Assembly: GCA_014764605.1 (NCBI GenBank)
Contig: JACXWG010000017.1
Coordinates: forward strand, 1-32,570
Source of the DNA: Quinella sp. 1Q5
GTDB lineage: Bacteria > Bacillota > Negativicutes > Selenomonadales > Selenomonadaceae
Length of the DNA: 32,570 nucleotides
Reading direction: 5' to 3'
In this document: positions 1 to 11,000 of the stretch, one piece after another
Numbering within the stretch: position 1 is the first letter of the stretch
How the letters are laid out: each line of letters starts with the position of its first letter
Position numbers and translations under genes: made by a program
The notes under the pieces: generated by a model
What the model was told of the DNA's origin: nothing
Seen by the model: the letters and a program-made list of their open reading frames with translations, nothing else
Database searches by the model: none

Positions 1-93
1 GGTCTTCCCGTTCGTGGACAAAACACCAAAAACAACGCTAGGACTCGCAAGGGTCCCAAAAAGCTCGTCCAGGGCGGCAAGAAGAAAGACTAA
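1..93 (+). CDS. rpsM: 30S ribosomal protein S13, C-terminal end (partial)
   Basis: The frame is open from base 1 to a TAA at 91-93 and gives 30 residues. These begin [20 protein letters not shown], the conserved basic tail of S13 that reaches into the decoding region near the tRNAs on the 30S head. The 5' part lies outside the window. The gene is followed 18 nt later by rpsK, the usual order in the alpha operon. The identification is firm from the tail motif plus context. Confidence 0.95.
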   Translation, partial: GLPVRGQNTKNNARTRKGPKKLVQGGKKKD

Positions 94-111
94 TAAAGGA
101 GGTCAAGACAG

Positions 112-504
112 GTGGCAACAAAAAGAATAGTCCGCGCCAAGAAAAAAGTTCGCAAGAATATAGAATACGGCGTGGCGCATATCAGCTCCACGTTTAACAA
201 TACGATTGTCACGCTCACCGATAAAAGCGGCAACGCAATTTCATGGGCATCGGCTGGCGGGCTCGGCTTCCGCGGCTCGCGCAAATCTACTCCGTTCGCC
301 GCGCAAATGGCTGCAGAGACTGCGGCTAAGGCGGCTATGGAACATGGCTTAAAGCAAGTCGAAGTTTACGTTAAAGGTCCCGGCGCAGGTCGTGAGGCGG
401 CAATCCGTTCGCTTCAGGCAACGGGGCTCGAAGTCAACATGATTAAAGACGTGACGCCAATCCCGCATAACGGCTGTCGTCCGCCTAAACGTCGCAGAGT
501 TTAA
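112..504 (+). CDS. rpsK: 30S ribosomal protein S11
   Basis: The product is 130 residues, the normal S11 length, and forms part of the 30S platform near the 3' end of 16S rRNA. Diagnostic stretches are [18 protein letters not shown] near residues 20-37, the central [19 protein letters not shown] segment, and the C-terminal end [16 protein letters not shown]. It starts with GTG, preceded by a strong AAAGGAGG at 96-103. It lies between rpsM and rpsD in the conserved alpha operon order. Confidence 0.98.
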   Translation: MATKRIVRAKKKVRKNIEYGVAHISSTFNNTIVTLTDKSGNAISWASAGGLGFRGSRKSTPFAAQMAAETAAKAAMEHGLKQVEVYVKGPGAGREAAIRSLQATGLEVNMIKDVTPIPHNGCRPPKRRRV

Positions 505-519
505 TTTGGAGGTGCAAAT

Positions 520-1128
520 ATGGCAATCGATAGAACACCCGCTTTGAAACGCTGCCGCGCACTCGGAATTGAACAGGCGGTTATCGGTCGTTCTCGTAAA
601 GTTGGCGAGAAGAAACATCAAGGTCAACAGCGCACGAACCGCAAAGTCAGCGAGTACGGCTTGCAGCTCAAAGAAAAACAGAAGGCAAAATTTATCTATG
701 GCGTGCTTGAGCGTCAATTCCGCAACTACTACGAAAAGGCTAAGAAGATGCCGGGCGTCACTGGTGAAAACCTTTTAATTCTCCTTGAACGCCGCCTTGA
801 TAACGTCGTCTTCCGCATGGGTTTTGCGAACACCCGCCGTCAGGCTCGGCAATTCGTTCGTCACGGACACATTACCGTTAATGGCAAGCGCGTTGATATT
901 CCGTCGGCACTGGTTAGCGTCGGTGATGTCGTCGAAGTCTGCGAGAAGAGCCAGGGCAAAGAAATTTTCAAGGCGATTAAGGAAGTCAACAACGCCCTGA
1001 GCGCGCCGCCGTGGATTGATTCCAATCAAGCAAACCTTAAAGGCTCGGTTACACGCTTCCCAATCCGCGAAGACATTAGCGATATTCCCGTCAATGAACA
1101 GTCCATCATTGAGTTGTACTCCAGATAA
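520..1128 (+). CDS. rpsD: 30S ribosomal protein S4
   Basis: This 202-residue S4 is a primary 16S rRNA binder that nucleates 30S assembly and, in many bacteria, represses the alpha operon. The N-terminal region keeps only one Cys (near residue 12), so it is the zinc-free form. The S4 RNA-binding domain is visible around residues 90-155 ([29 protein letters not shown]). The C-terminus ends [10 protein letters not shown], as expected. ATG start with GGAGG upstream, 15 nt after rpsK. Confidence 0.98.
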   Translation: MAIDRTPALKRCRALGIEQAVIGRSRKVGEKKHQGQQRTNRKVSEYGLQLKEKQKAKFIYGVLERQFRNYYEKAKKMPGVTGENLLILLERRLDNVVFRMGFANTRRQARQFVRHGHITVNGKRVDIPSALVSVGDVVEVCEKSQGKEIFKAIKEVNNALSAPPWIDSNQANLKGSVTRFPIREDISDIPVNEQSIIELYSR

Positions 1129-1176
1129 TCCGATGATTCCGGCAGATTTTTTCTGTGAAAGGAGCGGATTTACTGA

Positions 1177-2277
1177 ATGACTGACAACGAAAAGAATGAA
1201 CAAAAGCCGCCGAAGATTGAGATGGTCGAAATTAGTGACGATGGCAATTACGGCAAATTTGTCTGTGAGCCTCTCGGTCGTGGCTACGGCATAACGATTG
1301 GTAACAGTCTGCGTCGTATGCTTCTTTCTTCGTTGGAAGGGGCAGCGGTCACGTCGATTAGGATTGACGGCGTGCTCCACGAGTTCTCGGCAATTCCTGG
1401 CGTTCGCGAAGACGTGACTAATATCGTGCTCAATATCAAACAACTCTGCTTGAAGGTCGACGACGAAAAAAATCAACCGTATCAGCCTTTTGCGCAAGTC
1501 GTCGTCACACAGCCGAAAACTTACACCTTGCGGATTGATGTCGACGTTGAAGAGGAAATTAAAAACGGCGTGCATAAAGGCGGACGCAGAGAAGTTACAG
1601 CCGACGATATTGACTGCGACCCAAGCATTGAGATTTTGAATCCCGATTTGCATATCGCGTGGCTAAACGAAACTGGAAAGCTTAAAATTGAGATGATAGC
1701 TCGCAATGGACGCGGCTACGATCAGGCGGAGAAAAATAAAAATCCAGATGACATAATCGGCACAATCCCTATCGATTCAATTTTCTCGCCGGTCTTGCGT
1801 GTCAACTACGATGTGACAGATACCCGCGTCGGCAATGAAATGGACTTTGATAAATTGACGTTGGAAGTTTGGACAAACGGCACGTTGCGCCCCGAAGAAG
1901 CTGTTGCCAAAGCGGCGGCTATTCTTATCTCCCACATGAAGCTTTTCCAAAGCATGGATACCGTCGCCGCTGAAGAAATGGAAGATGCTAAAGAAATTTC
2001 TATGAAGGAACAGCCCGACGAGGATATTACGCTGATGCTGGATAAAAATCTTAGCAAGCCTATCGAAGAGTTGGAGTTGTCTGTTCGATCGACGAATTGT
2101 CTTAAGCGTGCGGGCATTCACATTGTAGCGGATTTGGTCGACAAGACCGAAGACGAGATGAAGAAGTTCCGCAATCTCGGAAGCAAATCTCTAGAAGAAA
2201 TTAAGAACACGATGCAACAACTCGGCGTTTCGTTCAAACCGTCGCCAAATCAAAACGGCATGAACTCGGACGATTAA
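1177..2277 (+). CDS. rpoA: DNA-directed RNA polymerase alpha subunit, with insertion in the N-terminal domain
   Basis: RpoA dimerises to seed RNA polymerase assembly, and its C-terminal domain contacts UP elements and activators. The N-terminal domain is clear ([20 protein letters not shown] at 36-55, then [17 protein letters not shown]), as is the C-terminal domain ([17 protein letters not shown] near 297-313, then [12 protein letters not shown]). At 366 residues it is longer than the usual 310-330. The excess is mainly residues ~95-140, where a family member such as Bacillus has about 27 fewer residues between the LK(V/I) strand and TA(A/D)DI. There is a short acidic tail. AAAGGAG precedes the ATG. 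Confidence 0.97.
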   Translation: MTDNEKNEQKPPKIEMVEISDDGNYGKFVCEPLGRGYGITIGNSLRRMLLSSLEGAAVTSIRIDGVLHEFSAIPGVREDVTNIVLNIKQLCLKVDDEKNQPYQPFAQVVVTQPKTYTLRIDVDVEEEIKNGVHKGGRREVTADDIDCDPSIEILNPDLHIAWLNETGKLKIEMIARNGRGYDQAEKNKNPDDIIGTIPIDSIFSPVLRVNYDVTDTRVGNEMDFDKLTLEVWTNGTLRPEEAVAKAAAILISHMKLFQSMDTVAAEEMEDAKEISMKEQPDEDITLMLDKNLSKPIEELELSVRSTNCLKRAGIHIVADLVDKTEDEMKKFRNLGSKSLEEIKNTMQQLGVSFKPSPNQNGMNSDD

Positions 2278-2296
2278 GCAGGAAGGAGGAAACTTA

Positions 2297-2635
2297 ATGA
2301 GTTATAGGAAACTCGGAAGGAATAGTGGCGCACGCAAGGCGATGTTTAGGAGTTTGCTTAGTTCACTCTTTAAATACGAACGCATTGAGACGACAGAGGC
2401 TCGTGCAAAAGAGCTTCGCAAGTTCGCGGAAAAAGTTATCACGCTCGCCAAACGCGGAGACCTTAGCGCACGCCGTCAAGCTATAAATCTCGTCGCGGAC
2501 GTGGAAGTTGTTCATAAAGTTTTCGAGGAGCTTCCCGAAAAGTACAGCGAACGTGCGGGCGGCTACACCAGAATTTATAAGCTTATGCCTCGTCGCGGAG
2601 ACGTTGCGCCTATGGTTATAATTGAGCTGGTGTAA
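2297..2635 (+). CDS. rplQ: 50S ribosomal protein L17
   Basis: The 112-residue product matches the compact bacterial L17, which lies near the polypeptide exit tunnel. Signature features are the N-terminal [20 protein letters not shown], the internal [22 protein letters not shown], and the end [21 protein letters not shown] lies just before the ATG. It follows rpoA by 19 nt and is the last gene of the ribosomal operon, with a hairpin terminator right after it. Confidence 0.98.
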   Translation: MSYRKLGRNSGARKAMFRSLLSSLFKYERIETTEARAKELRKFAEKVITLAKRGDLSARRQAINLVADVEVVHKVFEELPEKYSERAGGYTRIYKLMPRRGDVAPMVIIELV

Positions 2636-2657
2636 AATATTTTTGACGATAAAAGGT

Positions 2658-2691
2658 GCTGTCCGATTCCCCGTCGGAGAGCATTTTTTTT
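2658..2691 (+). terminator. Rho-independent terminator after rplQ
   Basis: A 9-bp stem with one mismatch (2658-2666 with 2674-2682) and a 7-nt loop is followed by A and eight T residues. It sits 22 nt after the rplQ stop and ends the ribosomal operon. The next gene starts only 20 nt downstream with its ribosome binding site, so that gene either has its own promoter, which I cannot see clearly, or depends on read-through. Confidence 0.8.
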
Positions 2692-2711
2692 GAACAAAGG
2701 AGGCGGCGCAG

Positions 2712-3482
2712 TTGAACTTTGCTAGCGTGATAACGGGACAGCTGTCCAATCTCTTTCAGCGGCGCGGCGAACTTGAGCCGAAAGAATTGATTAAAGCCTT
2801 GGAACGCGAAGTCGCTAAGCAGAAGAATAAAGAAAACCTCGTCCCGAACTCGTACACGATTTATCTTTGCGAAGAAGATTGCCACCGCTTGAGCGCGGCA
2901 CGTTTGATTAAGGCTCTGCATGAAGCGGTTGAACGCAAGGTTATTCGTGAAGATTGTTTCATGGACGGCAAACTTTCGATAAAGCTAAAGAAGATGACCG
3001 CCGGCGAAGATGCTATTGTTATCGTCACGAGCTATGCCGAAGACGCCGAGCAGGAAGAGGACACGATTAATCTTGAAAATGACGTGCTAAGCCATACACT
3101 GATTGCCAATGCGAATTCCAACGACGACGACAAAACGATTATCGCCAACAAAGCTAAAATCGTCGAGACCATGCGAACTGCCACGCCGCGGAAAGTTGAA
3201 TACAATTTGGCCGTCTTAACTGACTTCAAGTCGGCGGAGCTTGTCTTCGGCGAGAAGCAGATTTATCTTGGTCGTAAGGAAACAAATGATTTCGTGCTAG
3301 GTGATGAGAGTGCGTCGCGGATTCACGCTTACATTGCCTACGAACGGCACCGGCATATCATCTACGATGCGGGTAGCTTGAATGGAACGTTCGTAAACAA
3401 AAAGCCGATAAGTCGTCACGAACTCCGAGACGGCGACAAGATTTTAATCGGGCGCACGACGCTAACTTACAAAGTCTTATAA
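2712..3482 (+). CDS. FhaA-like protein: DUF3662 domain plus FHA phosphothreonine-binding domain
   Basis: The product is 256 residues. Residues ~1-110 resemble the FhaA N-terminal domain (DUF3662): LFQRRGELEPKELIKALERE followed by VPNSYTIYLCEED. A linker of ~50 residues leads to an FHA domain at ~160-256 with the phosphothreonine-binding layout: LGRKETNDFVLGD, then SRIH, then GSLNGTFVN and LRDGDKILIG. FHA proteins of this type are known to bind phosphorylated partners in cell-wall and division control through Ser/Thr kinases. No kinase or phosphatase is present in this window. TTG start, chosen because AAAGGAGG sits 9 nt upstream. The partner is unknown. Confidence 0.85.
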   Translation: MNFASVITGQLSNLFQRRGELEPKELIKALEREVAKQKNKENLVPNSYTIYLCEEDCHRLSAARLIKALHEAVERKVIREDCFMDGKLSIKLKKMTAGEDAIVIVTSYAEDAEQEEDTINLENDVLSHTLIANANSNDDDKTIIANKAKIVETMRTATPRKVEYNLAVLTDFKSAELVFGEKQIYLGRKETNDFVLGDESASRIHAYIAYERHRHIIYDAGSLNGTFVNKKPISRHELRDGDKILIGRTTLTYKVL

Positions 3483-3488
3483 AAAAAT

Positions 3489-3520
3489 CCCCCTCCGAAT
3501 TTGGAAGGGGATAATTTTTT
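3489..3520. terminator. Bidirectional terminator between fhaA-like gene and leuS
   Basis: An 8-bp stem with one mismatch (CCCCCTCC with GGAAGGGG, 6-nt loop) is flanked by a run of A on the left and by ATAATTTTTT on the right. It can therefore terminate transcripts from both sides: the rightward FHA gene ending at 3482 and the leftward leuS ending at 3599. A short inverted repeat (GCAACGT, 2 nt, ACGTTGC at 3522-3537) follows but has too small a loop to be convincing on its own. Confidence 0.75.
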
Positions 3521-3598
3521 GGCAACGTGGACGTTGCATCCAGCGGTCGCGTCCAAGTCACTGATAACATCAGCTAATCGCCGCGTTCGTGTGTAAAA

Positions 3599-6070
3599 TT
3601 ATTTTATTACGATATTAATCAGCTTGCCTGGCACGGCGATAATCTTAAAGACCTTCTTGCCGGCTGTGAGTTCGTCGACACGCGGCAGGGTCGGAGCAAG
3701 TTTCTCAAGGTCAGTCTTACTCAAGCCCACGGGAACTTTGACATGCTCGCGTACTTTGCCGTTAATCTGCACGACGATTTCAATTTCCTCCTCGACGATT
3801 GCCGCCGCGTCGAAGGTCGGGAAGGCTTGCTTGTGAACGTCGCCTTCAAAGAACTTGCTCCAAAGCTCGGCGGCGATATGTGGCACGAACGGCGCAAGCA
3901 TTAACAGCAAATCCTTAGCAAGTTCGCGGGCAAGGCTCGGATTAATCGTTTTGTCTTGGAAGGCGTGCATTGCGTTGACCAGTTCCATTAGCGAACTAAT
4001 CGCCGTATTGAAGGCAAAGCGGTCGCGGACATCTTCCGTGACTTTTTTTATTGTCTTATGTAATGTGCGCCGCAAATCTTTTTCTTCAGCAGTCAGAGCT
4101 TGAGCGGAGTAATCGTCGGTTCCAGACTTAATTGCGTCGTCGAAGAGGTTTAGAATTCTCCAAACGCGGTTAAGGAAACGGAACGAACCTTGAACGCCTT
4201 CATCGCTCCAATCAAGGTCGCGTTCGACGGGCGCGGCGAACAGGATAAACAAGCGGGCAGTGTCCGCGCCGTACTTGCTGATAATCTCTTCGGGGCTGAC
4301 GACGTTGCCAAGGGACTTCGACATCTTCGCGCCGTCTTTGATGACCATGCCTTGCGTTAAGAGATTTGCAAAGGGTTCGTCGTAGTCAAGCAATCCGGCG
4401 TCGCGGAGGACTTTAGTAAAGAACCTTGAGTACAGCAGATGAAGTATCGCGTGCTCAATGCCGCCAATGTATTGGTCGACGGGGCTCCAGTAGTTTACCT
4501 TGTCACGGTCAAAGGGACGCTTTGTGTTATGCGGGTCGGTGTAGCGCATGTAGTACCAGCTTGAGCAAATGAACGTGTCCATCGTGTCGGTCTCGCGGTG
4601 AGCATGTCCGCCGCACTTTGGGCAGGTGCATTCGTTAAACTGTTTGCTAGTCGACAGCGGACTTAATGCGCCTTGTTTGAACTCAACGTCGTCGGGCAAG
4701 AGAACGGGCAAATCTTCTTCGGGCACGAGGACTTCGCCGCACTTGTCGCAGTAGATTACGGGAATCGGTGCGCCCCAATAGCGTTGACGACTAATCAGCC
4801 AATCGCGCAGACGATAATTAACCTTGCGCACGCCGAAGCCTTGAGCTTCCGCCTCGTCCATGATTGCCTTAAAGCCCGTGTCAAAGTCCATGCCCGTGAA
4901 CTTGCCTGAATTAATCATAATGCCTTCGTGTTCGACGTAAGCCGCGTCCATTTCCTCAAGCTTAAGTTCCTTGTCCTTAGGTTGAAGTGTCAGGATAATA
5001 TCGAGTCCGTACTTTTTAGCGAATATCCAATCGCGTTGGTCGCCCGAAGGCACGCCCATAACCGCGCCAGTTCCGTACTCAAAGACAACGTAATTAGTCA
5101 CCCAGATTTGAACGTCGCGCCCGTTGAAGGGATTGACGCAATAAACGCCCGTGAAAATGCCTTCCTTCTCCGATTCGCTACTTGTGCGTTCAATGTCGCT
5201 TTGACTGCGGGCGCGTTCGCAGAACTTTTTAATCTCGTCAGCCTTAAGAGAAATCGCGCAGATTTTTTCAACAAGCGGGTGTTCGGGAGCCAAAGCAAGA
5301 AACGTTATCCCGAACGACGTATCGGGGCGCGTGGTGTAGACGGAAATTTTTTCGCCGATCGCGGGCACGTCCAAAGAAAGTTCCAGGCCTTCAGAACGTC
5401 CAATCCAATTCTCCTGCATGACTTTGACGCGATTAGGCCAGCCCGTCAGCTTGTCGAGGTCGGCTAAGAGTTCGTCGGCGTAGTCGGTTATCTTGAAGAA
5501 CCACTGCGCTAGATTTTTTTTATGAACCTCCGAATCGCAACGCCAGCACTTTCCGTCGATGACTTGTTCATTGGCAAGAACCGTGCCGCACGTGTCGCAC
5601 CAGTTGACGGAAGCCTCTTTCTTGTAAGCCAGCCCGCGTTTATAAAACAGCTCGAACAGCCACTGCGTCCAACGATAATAATCAGCGCGGCAAGTCTCGA
5701 CCTCCCTATCCCAATCGTAAGCCAAACCCATTGCCTTTTGCTGAGCGGTCATGTTGCGGATATTGGCGAACGTCCAATCGCCGGGCTTGACGCCGTGAGC
5801 AATCGCAGCATTCTCCGCCGGCATTCCGAAGGCATCAAAGCCCATAGGGTGCAAGACGTTGTAACCAGCCATCATGCGGTAACGGGCAACCACATCGCCG
5901 ATTGAGTAGTTGCGCACGTGCCCCATATGCAGATTGCCCGAAGGATACGGGAACATCTCCAGCGCATAATACTTTGGGCGCGTGCTGTCCTCGGTCGTGC
6001 GGTAGTAGTCGGGCGCGTTCCAAACCTCTTGCCATTTACGTTCGATTTCTTGTGGATTGTACTTTTCCAT
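3599..6070 (-). CDS. leuS: Leucine--tRNA ligase
   Basis: This class I aminoacyl-tRNA synthetase charges tRNA-Leu in the cytoplasm. The product is 823 residues, a normal length. The HIGH motif is HMGH at residues 48-51 and the KMSKS loop is at 582-586. A zinc-type Cys cluster (CDTCG with CWRC) lies in the catalytic body. The editing (CP1) domain lies between, with TTRPDTSFG and [15 protein letters not shown]. The C-terminal anticodon and VQINGKVR regions are complete. ATG start with AGGAGG upstream. Only 51 nt separate it from the comF-type gene, too little for a T-box leader, so it is probably co-transcribed with comF. Confidence 0.98.
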   Translation of the reverse strand: MEKYNPQEIERKWQEVWNAPDYYRTTEDSTRPKYYALEMFPYPSGNLHMGHVRNYSIGDVVARYRMMAGYNVLHPMGFDAFGMPAENAAIAHGVKPGDWTFANIRNMTAQQKAMGLAYDWDREVETCRADYYRWTQWLFELFYKRGLAYKKEASVNWCDTCGTVLANEQVIDGKCWRCDSEVHKKNLAQWFFKITDYADELLADLDKLTGWPNRVKVMQENWIGRSEGLELSLDVPAIGEKISVYTTRPDTSFGITFLALAPEHPLVEKICAISLKADEIKKFCERARSQSDIERTSSESEKEGIFTGVYCVNPFNGRDVQIWVTNYVVFEYGTGAVMGVPSGDQRDWIFAKKYGLDIILTLQPKDKELKLEEMDAAYVEHEGIMINSGKFTGMDFDTGFKAIMDEAEAQGFGVRKVNYRLRDWLISRQRYWGAPIPVIYCDKCGEVLVPEEDLPVLLPDDVEFKQGALSPLSTSKQFNECTCPKCGGHAHRETDTMDTFICSSWYYMRYTDPHNTKRPFDRDKVNYWSPVDQYIGGIEHAILHLLYSRFFTKVLRDAGLLDYDEPFANLLTQGMVIKDGAKMSKSLGNVVSPEEIISKYGADTARLFILFAAPVERDLDWSDEGVQGSFRFLNRVWRILNLFDDAIKSGTDDYSAQALTAEEKDLRRTLHKTIKKVTEDVRDRFAFNTAISSLMELVNAMHAFQDKTINPSLARELAKDLLLMLAPFVPHIAAELWSKFFEGDVHKQAFPTFDAAAIVEEEIEIVVQINGKVREHVKVPVGLSKTDLEKLAPTLPRVDELTAGKKVFKIIAVPGKLINIVIK

Positions 6071-6121
6071 TTAATCAGCCTCCTGTTAAACGCGGCATAT
6101 TATATCAGCCCGCGTGGGAAA

Positions 6122-6799
6122 TTAAAAGTTTTCTCCGAAGTTCGCCGCGAACGCCAGCACAAAAATTTTCTCCGCGCCCAATGACTTCAAAACGTTAGCG
6201 CACTCTTTGCAGGTCGTGCCCGTCGTGAAGATGTCATCGACGATTAGAATTGTCTTGCCGTGTAAATCGACTTGCTCCGTCGCCGCAAAAGCCCCGCTTA
6301 AAATCTTCTCGCGCTCCGCCTTGCCGAAATTGTAAAGTCTAGGAGTCTCCTTCGTCCGAATCAAAAAGTTTTTTAGCGGCAGATTCTTCTTAGCCAACCA
6401 CGCGTCGAAGATTTCTTCCGTCTGATTGAAGCCACGCTCCTTAAGTCGTTCCTGATGAAGCGGCACGGCTACGGCAAAATCAACGCCCTTTAACAGCTGC
6501 AAGACTTCTTCGCGCCCGCTAACGTCGTCTAGGATTTTTCTAAGCGGCGGCAGGACGCTTAAATTGTTATCGAACTTTAGCTTGCGTAAAAGGTCGCGTG
6601 AGCCGCCCCGATACTTTGTCACGCGCAAGACTTTATCCAAGGGTGGCGGCGGTTGCTTATAAAAGTCCACGCACAAAATCTTTTCCTCGCACGCCGCACA
6701 CAGCTGATAGCGTTCGTCGACAATCTCGCGGCAAACTGGACACCTCGGCGGGAACAGAAAATAAATCACTGCCTCCCAAAGCTCGCGTAAAGGATTCAT
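6122..6799 (-). CDS. comF: ComF-family phosphoribosyltransferase-like protein
   Basis: The product is 225 residues from the ATG at 6799, which has GGGGGCGAG at the right distance. A further ATG 15 codons upstream lacks a good site. The N-terminus has a four-cysteine zinc-ribbon pattern (CPVC, then CAAC). The C-terminal half is a type I phosphoribosyltransferase fold with the PRPP loop ILIVDDIFTTGTT. KERGFNQTEEI is also typical of ComF. ComF is known as a cytosolic factor for natural transformation working with ComFA and PriA. comEC is also in this window, so DNA uptake is plausible. It reads into leuS. Confidence 0.9.
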   Translation of the reverse strand: MNPLRELWEAVIYFLFPPRCPVCREIVDERYQLCAACEEKILCVDFYKQPPPPLDKVLRVTKYRGGSRDLLRKLKFDNNLSVLPPLRKILDDVSGREEVLQLLKGVDFAVAVPLHQERLKERGFNQTEEIFDAWLAKKNLPLKNFLIRTKETPRLYNFGKAEREKILSGAFAATEQVDLHGKTILIVDDIFTTGTTCKECANVLKSLGAEKIFVLAFAANFGENF

Positions 6800-6906
6800 A
6801 AGCTCGCCCCCTTGCATACAGAATAATTTAGCGGACGTTTGCATTGCCGCTTGCCGTGTGATAAACTTTCGCCGTTAGTATAACAAAATAATTTGAGATT
6901 TAGTAG

Positions 6907-7998
6907 GTGAAAACTTTGAAAGGGAAACTGATACTGCAGGACGGCACGACCTTTCGCGGGCAACTGTTCGGCGGCTCCAATGCCACGACAGAAGGCGAAG
7001 TCGTCTTTAACACGGGCATGACTGGCTATCAAGAAATTCTGACTGACCCTTCCTACTGCCGCCAAATCGTCACGCTGACTTATCCTTTAATCGGCAACTA
7101 CGGCACGGCGAAGCAATTCAATCAGAGCCGCAAAAGTTTCGTCGGAGGCTTAATCGTCGGTGAGCTGTGCGAAAAGCCTTCCAGCTCCTCAATGCAAAAG
7201 ACGCTGGCAGAATTCCTCACGGCGGAAAAGATTCCTTGCCTCTATGACGTGGACACTCGCGCCTTAACTAGGAAGATTCGCTCGGCGGGCACCATGAAGG
7301 GCGTTATTGTCAGTGAGTACACTTCGCAGGGCACGATTGATGAGATGATGTCCTTGCCGATTAGGAAAAACGTTGTGGAGCAAGTGACGACGCCCGTTAG
7401 CTACACGCTTGACGGCAGGGCGGGTGCGCCTTACGTCGTGACGATGGATTTTGGCGTTAAGCGCAATATCCTAGACGCCATGCGCAAGTTGGGTTGTAAG
7501 GTTACAGTCGTCCCCGCCAAAAGCCCCGCCGAGGCAGTCCTTGCACTCAATCCCGACGGAATTTTTTTATCGAACGGACCCGGCGACCCTAAAGACGTTC
7601 CCGACATTATCCGCGAAGTCAAAAAGCTAATCGGGCAACGTCCAATCTTCGGAATATGCTTAGGGCATCAGATACTTGCTTTGGCAATGGGCGCGAACAC
7701 TTATAAGCTAAAGTTCGGGCACCGCGGCTCCAATCAGCCCGTCAAGGATTTGACGACAGGCAAGGTTGCAATCACGTCGCAAAATCACGGCTACGCAATC
7801 GACGCGAAGTCACTAGAGGGCTTGCCCGTCCAGATTACGCACGTTTCATTGAACGACGGTACGATTGAGGGTTTCCGCCATACGTCCTTGCCGATTAGTT
7901 CAGTGCAGTATCACCCCGAAGCCGCGCCGGGGCCTAATGATAGCGTTCACCTGTTCGACGAGTTTATATTCAACATGAAGAAGTTTAAGGGGGCATGA
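6907..7998 (+). CDS. carA: Carbamoyl-phosphate synthase, small (glutaminase) subunit
   Basis: CarA hydrolyses glutamine and channels ammonia to CarB for carbamoyl phosphate, feeding pyrimidine and arginine synthesis. The product is 363 residues. The N-terminal domain has [20 protein letters not shown]. The class I amidotransferase domain has the nucleophile Cys in GICLGHQ, with the His and Glu in QYHPEA. The start is uncertain. GTG at 6907 opens the frame, but TTG at 6916 has GGTG at the right spacing and gives the more usual beginning [10 protein letters not shown]. No pyrimidine attenuator is visible upstream. Confidence 0.97.
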   Translation: MKTLKGKLILQDGTTFRGQLFGGSNATTEGEVVFNTGMTGYQEILTDPSYCRQIVTLTYPLIGNYGTAKQFNQSRKSFVGGLIVGELCEKPSSSSMQKTLAEFLTAEKIPCLYDVDTRALTRKIRSAGTMKGVIVSEYTSQGTIDEMMSLPIRKNVVEQVTTPVSYTLDGRAGAPYVVTMDFGVKRNILDAMRKLGCKVTVVPAKSPAEAVLALNPDGIFLSNGPGDPKDVPDIIREVKKLIGQRPIFGICLGHQILALAMGANTYKLKFGHRGSNQPVKDLTTGKVAITSQNHGYAIDAKSLEGLPVQITHVSLNDGTIEGFRHTSLPISSVQYHPEAAPGPNDSVHLFDEFIFNMKKFKGA

Positions 7999-8002
7999 CA
8001 CT

Positions 8003-11000
8003 TTGCCGAAGAAAAAGAATCTAAATAAAATCATCGTCATCGGTTCGGGACCAATAGTCATCGGGCAGGCGGCGGAGTTCGATTACGCTGGTTCGCAAGC
8101 TTGCCGTTCGCTGAAGGAGGAGGGCTTAGAAGTCGTCCTCGTCAACTCGAATCCCGCAACGATTATGACGGACGCCAACATTGCCGACCGAGTTTATATC
8201 GAACCCTTGACTGTCGACTTCCTCACAGCGATAATCGAGAAGGAACGCCCCGACGGATTACTTGCGACGCTCGGCGGGCAGGCGGGCTTGAATCTTGCCG
8301 TTCAGCTGGCGGAGAGTGGTGCGCTTGACAAATTCAACGTTGAATTGCTCGGCACGTCGATTAACGCAATTAAGAAGGCTGAAGACCGCGAACTATTCAA
8401 GGAGACAATGGAACGCATTGGCGAGCCGATACCCGAATCAACGATTGTCGAGGACATTCACGGGGCGATTGACTTTGCTAATCAAATCGGCTACCCGCTG
8501 ATAGTTCGTCCGGCGTACACGTTAGGCGGCACGGGCGGCGGTATCGTCAATAACGAGGAAGAACTTATCGAAACGACCTTGCGCGGGCTAAAGTACTCAA
8601 TGATTGGACAGGTGCTTATCGAACGTTCAATCGCCGGCTGGAAGGAAATCGAATATGAAGTCATGCGCGACGGCAATGACAACTGTATAACGATTTGCAG
8701 TATGGAGAACTTCGACCCGGTCGGCGTTCATACGGGCGATTCAATCGTCGTGGCACCGACGCAGACGCTAACCGACCAGGAATATCAAATCTTGCGTTCG
8801 GCGAGCTTGAAAATTATCCGTGCGCTTGAGATTGAGGGTGGTTGCAATATCCAGTTCGCCTTAGACCCGAAGAGCCAAAGCTATTACGTAATCGAAGTCA
8901 ATCCGCGTGTCAGTCGTTCTTCGGCATTGGCGAGCAAGGCGACGGGCTATCCGATTGCTAAAGTCAGCGTGAAGATTGCCATTGGCTACACGCTTGACGA
9001 GATTGTAAACGCCGTGACTAAGACGACTAAGGCTTGCTTTGAACCGAGCGTTGATTATATCGTCGTGAAGTTCCCGCGTTGGCCGTTCGATAAATTTGTT
9101 TACGCGGACACGACCCTTGGCACGCAGATGAAAGCGACTGGCGAAGTCATGAGCTTAGACCGGACGTTTGAGGGCGCGATACTTAAAGCCGTTCGGAGTC
9201 TTGAAATCGGCGTTAATCGTCTGCATATGGACAAGATGGACGATTGGGACGACGACAGGATTAAGAAACGCCTTAGCCGCATCGACGACGAAAGACTTTT
9301 CCTCATCGCCGAGGCATTGCGCAGAGGCATCGCCACGCCCGAAGAGATTGCCGACATAACGAAGATTGACCGCTGGTTCATCGACAAGATTAAGAATATC
9401 ACGGATATGGAAGTTCGTTTGCAGAAGGGCGACCTCAACGCTAAGACCTTGCGCGAGGCAAAACTTTTAGGGCTTGCGGATAAATCAATCGCTGAACTGA
9501 CAGGCGCGAAGCTTAACGACGTTCGGGACATGCGCAAGCAATTTAAAATTTTCCCCGTGTATAAAATGGTCGACACGTGCGCGGCTGAATTCGAGGCGGC
9601 GACGCCTTACTACTACTCGACTTATCGCGGCGAGGTCGATGAAGTCGAAGTCAGCAACAACCGCAAGATAGTCGTCTTGGGTTCGGGACCGATTCGCATA
9701 GGGCAGGGCGTCGAGTTCGATTATTGCTCTGTGCATAGCGTCTGGGCACTTCGCGAGGCGGGCGTTGAGGCGATTATCATCAACAACAATCCAGAAACGG
9801 TTTCGACGGACTTTGACATATCCGATAAGCTTTACTTCGAGCCGCTAACTACTGAAGATGTGCTTAACATTATCGACAAGGAAAAGCCCGAAGGCGTCAT
9901 TGTTCAATTCGGCGGGCAGACAGCCATTAACTTAGCGGCGAGCCTAGCGGCGGCGGGCGTTAAGATTTTCGGTACGAGCGTAGACAACATAGACCGCGCA
10001 GAAGACCGCGAACGCTTCGACGAGATGTTGACGGAACTAAATATCCCGCGTCCAAGAGGAATCAGCGTAACCAACCTTGACGACGCCATAACCGGTGCCG
10101 CGAATATCGGTTATCCCGTTATGGTTCGTCCAAGCTATGTCCTCGGCGGGCGGGCAATGGAGATTGTCTACAACGAAGAAGAGCTCCGCGATTACATGAG
10201 CCGTGCCGTCAAAGTCACGCCCGACCACCCTGTACTTGTCGATAGGTATATGCAGGGCACGGAGGTCGAAGTTGATGCGATTTGCGACGGCGTGGACGTG
10301 GTTATCCCTGGCATAATGGAGCATGTCGAGCGGGCTGGCGTTCACAGCGGCGATAGCATTGCCGTTTATCCGCCGCAAACGTTGCCATCGAAAGTCATCT
10401 ACACAATCACCGACTATACTAAGCGCATGGCTCTTGCCCTGAACGTTCACGGGCTGTTGAATATTCAATACGTCGTGGCGGATGGGTGCGTTTACGTTAT
10501 CGAAGTCAATCCGCGTTCAAGCCGCACGGTTCCTTTCCTCAGCAAAGTCACGAATATTAAAATGGTCAACGTGGCGACGCGTGTAGCACTTGGCGAGACG
10601 CTCAAGGGTTTGGGCTACTATTCGGGACTGGTCGAGCCAAAGCCCTATGTCGCTGTTAAAGCTCCGGTGTTCTCGTTCGCCAAAATGCAGGACGTAGATA
10701 TTTCCCTAGGACCAGAGATGAAGTCAACCGGCGAGGTCATGGGCATTGATTATCACTACGCCCGCGCACTTTACAAGGCGATAACCGGTGCTGGCATGAA
10801 CATTCCAAAGAACGGCTGCATACTGTTTACGGTCGCCGACAAAGACAAGGAAGAGATGAAACAACTCGCCAAAGCGTTTTCGGAACTGGGCTTTAAGATT
10901 GTGGCTACGGAGGGAACTGCTAAGGCTCTGCAGTCAATCGGCATTGATGCGGAGGTCGTCGGCAAGGTTCATCAACGTAGCACGGATATTATACAGATGA

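Noticed and set aside
775-1653. 292-aa minus-strand open frame opposite rpsD and rpoA
   Set aside because: It lies antisense to two certain core genes, crosses their junction, has no ribosome site and no recognisable domain. It is a shadow frame.
3522-3537. GCAACGT/ACGTTGC inverted repeat as a separate terminator or operator
   Set aside because: The loop would be 2 nt, and no T-run follows. It is noted only for its likeness to the loop region of the other terminators.
4928-5467. 179-aa plus-strand open frame inside leuS
   Set aside because: It is antisense to the conserved leuS body and has no family resemblance; leuS is intact.
6071-6121. T-box leader for leuS
   Set aside because: Only 51 nt lie between comF and leuS, with a ribosome site and no specifier or antiterminator elements.
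6845-6906. Pyrimidine-responsive attenuator or PyrR site before carA
   Set aside because: The gap is short, AT-rich, and lacks a hairpin with T-run. No convincing promoter hexamer pair could be assigned either.
9100-9576. 158-aa minus-strand frame inside carB
   Set aside because: Low-complexity Ser/Leu/Arg-rich translation typical of the antisense strand of a real gene.
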